A stretch of 64,000 bases of DNA, from positions 310,001 to 374,000 of the forward strand of contig NZ_FRDA01000005.1 of assembly GCF_900143095.1 (NCBI RefSeq). The letters are read 5' to 3'. Below are positions 62,239 through 64,000 of the stretch, piece after piece. Within the stretch, counting starts at the first letter, position 1. Each line of letters opens with the position of its first letter. Below the pieces are notes generated by a model that searched no databases, was not told where the DNA came from, and saw only the letters and a list, made by a program, of their open reading frames with translations. Position numbers and translations under genes: made by a program. The DNA is from Pseudomonas asturiensis (lineage in GTDB: Bacteria > Pseudomonadota > Gammaproteobacteria > Pseudomonadales > Pseudomonadaceae).

Positions 62239-62975
62239 CTGCGAGCGGCTACCAGATGTACAGCAAGGCTTCGCGTAACTCCCAGTACGAGCTGATCGAG
62301 CGCTACGCCCCGCTGGTCAAGCGCATTGCCTACCACCTGCTGGCGCGCCTGCCTGCCAGCGTGCAGGTCGAGGACCTGATTCAGGCCGGCATGATCGGTC
62401 TGCTGGAAGTGTCGACCAAATACGACTCCACCAAGGGGGCGAGCTTCGAGACTTACGCAGGCATCCGCATTCGTGGTGCAATGCTCGATGAAGTTCGCAA
62501 GGGTGACTGGGCGCCGCGCTCGGTCCACCGTAATACCCGCATGGTGAGCGACGCAATTCGCGCAATTGAAGCGAAAACCGGGCGTGACGCTAAAGATCAC
62601 GAGGTTGCGGCCGAACTCCAGTTAAGTCTCGATGATTATTACGGGATTTTGAATGATACCTTGGGCAGCCGCCTCTTCAGTTTCGACGACCTGCTTCAGG
62701 ACGGCGATCATGAAGGGCTGCATGAGGATGGTGCCAGCGGTTCGCTTGAACCGTCACGGGACCTGGAAGACGAGCGCTTCCAGGCCGCCCTGGCCGATGC
62801 GATTGCCAATCTGCCGGAGCGTGAGCGTCTGGTCTTGGCGCTGTACTACGACGAAGAGCTGAACCTCAAGGAAATCGGAGAGGTCCTGGGGGTCAGTGAA
62901 TCGCGGGTCAGTCAGTTACACAGCCAGTGCGCAGCTCGTTTGCGAGGGCGTTTGGGGGAGTGGCGAGCGCGTTGA
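62235..62975 (+). CDS. fliA: Flagellar sigma factor FliA (sigma-28)
   Basis: 246 aa. Region 2 has YAPLVKRIAYHLLARLPASV and VEDLIQAGMIGLLE with YAGIRIRGAMLDEVRKGDW; region 3 is short; region 4 ends LKEIGEVLGVSESRVSQLHSQ as the -35-binding helix-turn-helix. It transcribes fliC, flgMN and fliS here, judged from promoters in this window, and is inhibited by FlgM. A CGCGGC-TCAAG-GCCGCG hairpin follows at 62985 without a T run. Confidence 0.97.
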   Translation: MTASGYQMYSKASRNSQYELIERYAPLVKRIAYHLLARLPASVQVEDLIQAGMIGLLEVSTKYDSTKGASFETYAGIRIRGAMLDEVRKGDWAPRSVHRNTRMVSDAIRAIEAKTGRDAKDHEVAAELQLSLDDYYGILNDTLGSRLFSFDDLLQDGDHEGLHEDGASGSLEPSRDLEDERFQAALADAIANLPERERLVLALYYDEELNLKEIGEVLGVSESRVSQLHSQCAARLRGRLGEWRAR

Positions 62976-63181
62976 CAGTCAATGCGCGGCTCAAGGCCGC
63001 GGGTTGTCTGCAAGCCGGCTGTGCAGAGCGTTACGTGGTAACAGGATAGACAAGGCATAGGCTTGTCGGCAGTGCTCAAGGGCCTGCCGGTCAGGGGTTG
63101 TGCCTGTCTTTTGCCAAGCCCGTCGTCGTTTCGTACAGCCGGGGGTGTGCTGTGCCAGTATTGCCGGTATTGATTGAACAG

Positions 63182-63202
63182 CGCGTTCAGGTGCTGAACG
63201 CG
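63182..63202 (+). repeat. Strong hairpin in the cheY leader
   Basis: A perfect 9-bp stem CGCGTTCAG / CTGAACGCG with a three-base GTG loop ends 13 bases before the GGAGG ribosome site of cheY. It is too close to the start for a terminator and has no T run, so a role in mRNA stability or translation is more likely. Confidence 0.5.
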
Positions 63203-63225
63203 TTAAAGACTGCTTGGAGGTCGAA

Positions 63226-63612
63226 TTGGACAAGAACATGAAAATCCTCATCGTTGATGACTTCTCAACGATGCGGCGGATCATCAAAAACCTGTTGCGT
63301 GACCTGGGGTTTACCAACACCTCGGAAGCGGATGACGGGTTGACCGCATTGCCGATGCTGCAAAGCGGCGCGTTTGATTTCCTGGTGACTGACTGGAACA
63401 TGCCTGGCATGTCCGGTATCGATCTGTTGCGTCAGGTCCGTCAGGACGAGCGCCTCAAGAGCCTCCCAGTGCTTATGGTCACTGCTGAAGCCAAGCGTGA
63501 GCAGATCATCGAAGCTGCCCAGGCCGGGGTGAACGGTTATGTCGTCAAGCCATTCACGGCTCAAGCGCTGAAAGAAAAGATCGAAAAGATCTTTGAACGC
63601 GTCAATAGCTGA
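63226..63612 (+). CDS. cheY: Chemotaxis response regulator CheY
   Basis: 128 aa from TTG 63226, placed by GGAGG five bases before it; the in-frame ATG 63238 (MKILIVDD), often annotated as the start, is 17 bases from that site. Single receiver domain with VDDFSTMRR, phospho-acceptor Asp in [20 protein letters not shown] (switch Thr) and the conserved Lys in [11 protein letters not shown]. CheY-P binds FliM to reverse the motor. Located 250 bases after fliA. Confidence 0.95.
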   Translation: MDKNMKILIVDDFSTMRRIIKNLLRDLGFTNTSEADDGLTALPMLQSGAFDFLVTDWNMPGMSGIDLLRQVRQDERLKSLPVLMVTAEAKREQIIEAAQAGVNGYVVKPFTAQALKEKIEKIFERVNS

Positions 63613-63631
63613 TGCAAGCCGTGAGGGCGCT

Positions 63632-64000
63632 ATGGATAACACTGATTCGATGGCCGACTTTGAGTCGACCCTGAAAAGACACGCGCAGGAACTCGTCACC
63701 AGCCTTGAAAAAGGTCGTTTCGGCGAAGCTGTGCAATTGATCCATGAGCTCAACCAGACACGCGACCGCGGCCTTTATCAGGAAGTGGGCAAGCTGACTC
63801 GTGAGCTGCACAGTGCAATCGTCAACTTCCAGATCGATCCGCACATGCCTCAGGCCGAGGAGGTGTCGCAGATCACAGATGCCACCGAGCGCCTGTCGTA
63901 CGTCGTTCGGCTGACCGAAAATGCGGCCAACCGCACCATGGATCTGGTCGAGGAAAGCACGCCGCTCATGAACGGCCTGAGTTCCGACGCCAAGGCGTTG
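63632..64000 (+). CDS. cheZ: CheY-P phosphatase CheZ, N-terminal part (cut by window edge)
   Basis: 123 codons are visible from ATG 63632 and the frame is open to the edge. The sequence is helical with LVTSLEKGRFGEAVQLIHELNQTRDRGLYQEVGKL-type repeats of the CheZ helices and ATERLSYVVRLTENAANRTMDLVEE, the start of the four-helix bundle. It removes phosphate from CheY-P. It starts 19 bases after cheY, so the two are one unit. Confidence 0.95.
   Translation, partial: MDNTDSMADFESTLKRHAQELVTSLEKGRFGEAVQLIHELNQTRDRGLYQEVGKLTRELHSAIVNFQIDPHMPQAEEVSQITDATERLSYVVRLTENAANRTMDLVEESTPLMNGLSSDAKAL

Overview
The window is a contiguous piece of a Gram-negative chromosome holding almost all of a polar-flagellum locus of Pseudomonas type. 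The best species clue is the flagellin at 33692-34540. Its flg22 stretch (residues 30-51) and flgII-28 stretch (residues 84-111) read as the forms known from Pseudomonas syringae. It is preceded by two giant glycosyltransferases and a KASIII-like gene, the layout of the P. syringae flagellin glycosylation island. I therefore infer the P. syringae group; no rRNA or tRNA is present to confirm this.

Layout. 1-2240 (minus strand): end of a sugar-modification cluster with a glycosyltransferase cut by the window edge, a methyltransferase and a VioA-like aminotransferase, probably for the modified viosamine that caps the flagellin glycan. 2526-5309: a glutamine-synthetase-family polyamine ligase and an MFS transporter. 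5424-8005 (minus): flgZ, flgN, flgM and flgA. 8083-9889: cheV and cheR. 9991-11346 (minus): an unrecognised protein made of two tandem copies of one domain. 11655-16527: flgBCDE plus a second FlgE-like gene with a duplicated middle domain, then a tiny secreted-protein gene on the other strand. 17003-25446: flgFGHIJKL. 25538-33382: fgt1, fgt2 and the KASIII-like gene. 33692-37408: fliC, flaG, fliD, fliS and a FliT-like gene. 37591-41820: fleQ and fleSR. 42062-47850: fliEFGHIJ. 47911-50314: a STAS protein, a receiver-phosphatase-kinase protein and an Hpt protein. 50407-57561: fliK, fliLMNOPQR and flhB. 57820-62975: flhA, flhF, fleN and fliA. 63226-64000: cheY and the start of cheZ.

How it works together. 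FleQ, FleS/FleR, FliA, FlgM and FleN are all present, so the four-tier cascade known from P. aeruginosa can be laid on the sequence. Sigma-54 type -24/-12 promoters are readable before flgA, flgB, flgF, fleS, fliE, fliK, fliL and flhA. FliA (sigma-28) promoters with an 11-base spacer are readable before flgM, fliC and fliS. FleQ-box-like sequences sit at nearly the same distance (about +16 to +18) downstream of the predicted starts of flgA, fliE, fliL and flhA. The export gate, basal body, hook, filament, caps, motor switch and chaperones are encoded here; the stator genes (motAB/CD) are not.

The parts least explained by standard flagellar biology are the tandem-repeat protein at 9991-11346, the second hook-like protein at 14779-16527, the modular glycosyltransferases with degenerate middle modules, and an flgA whose predicted sigma-54 start falls at its initiation codon.
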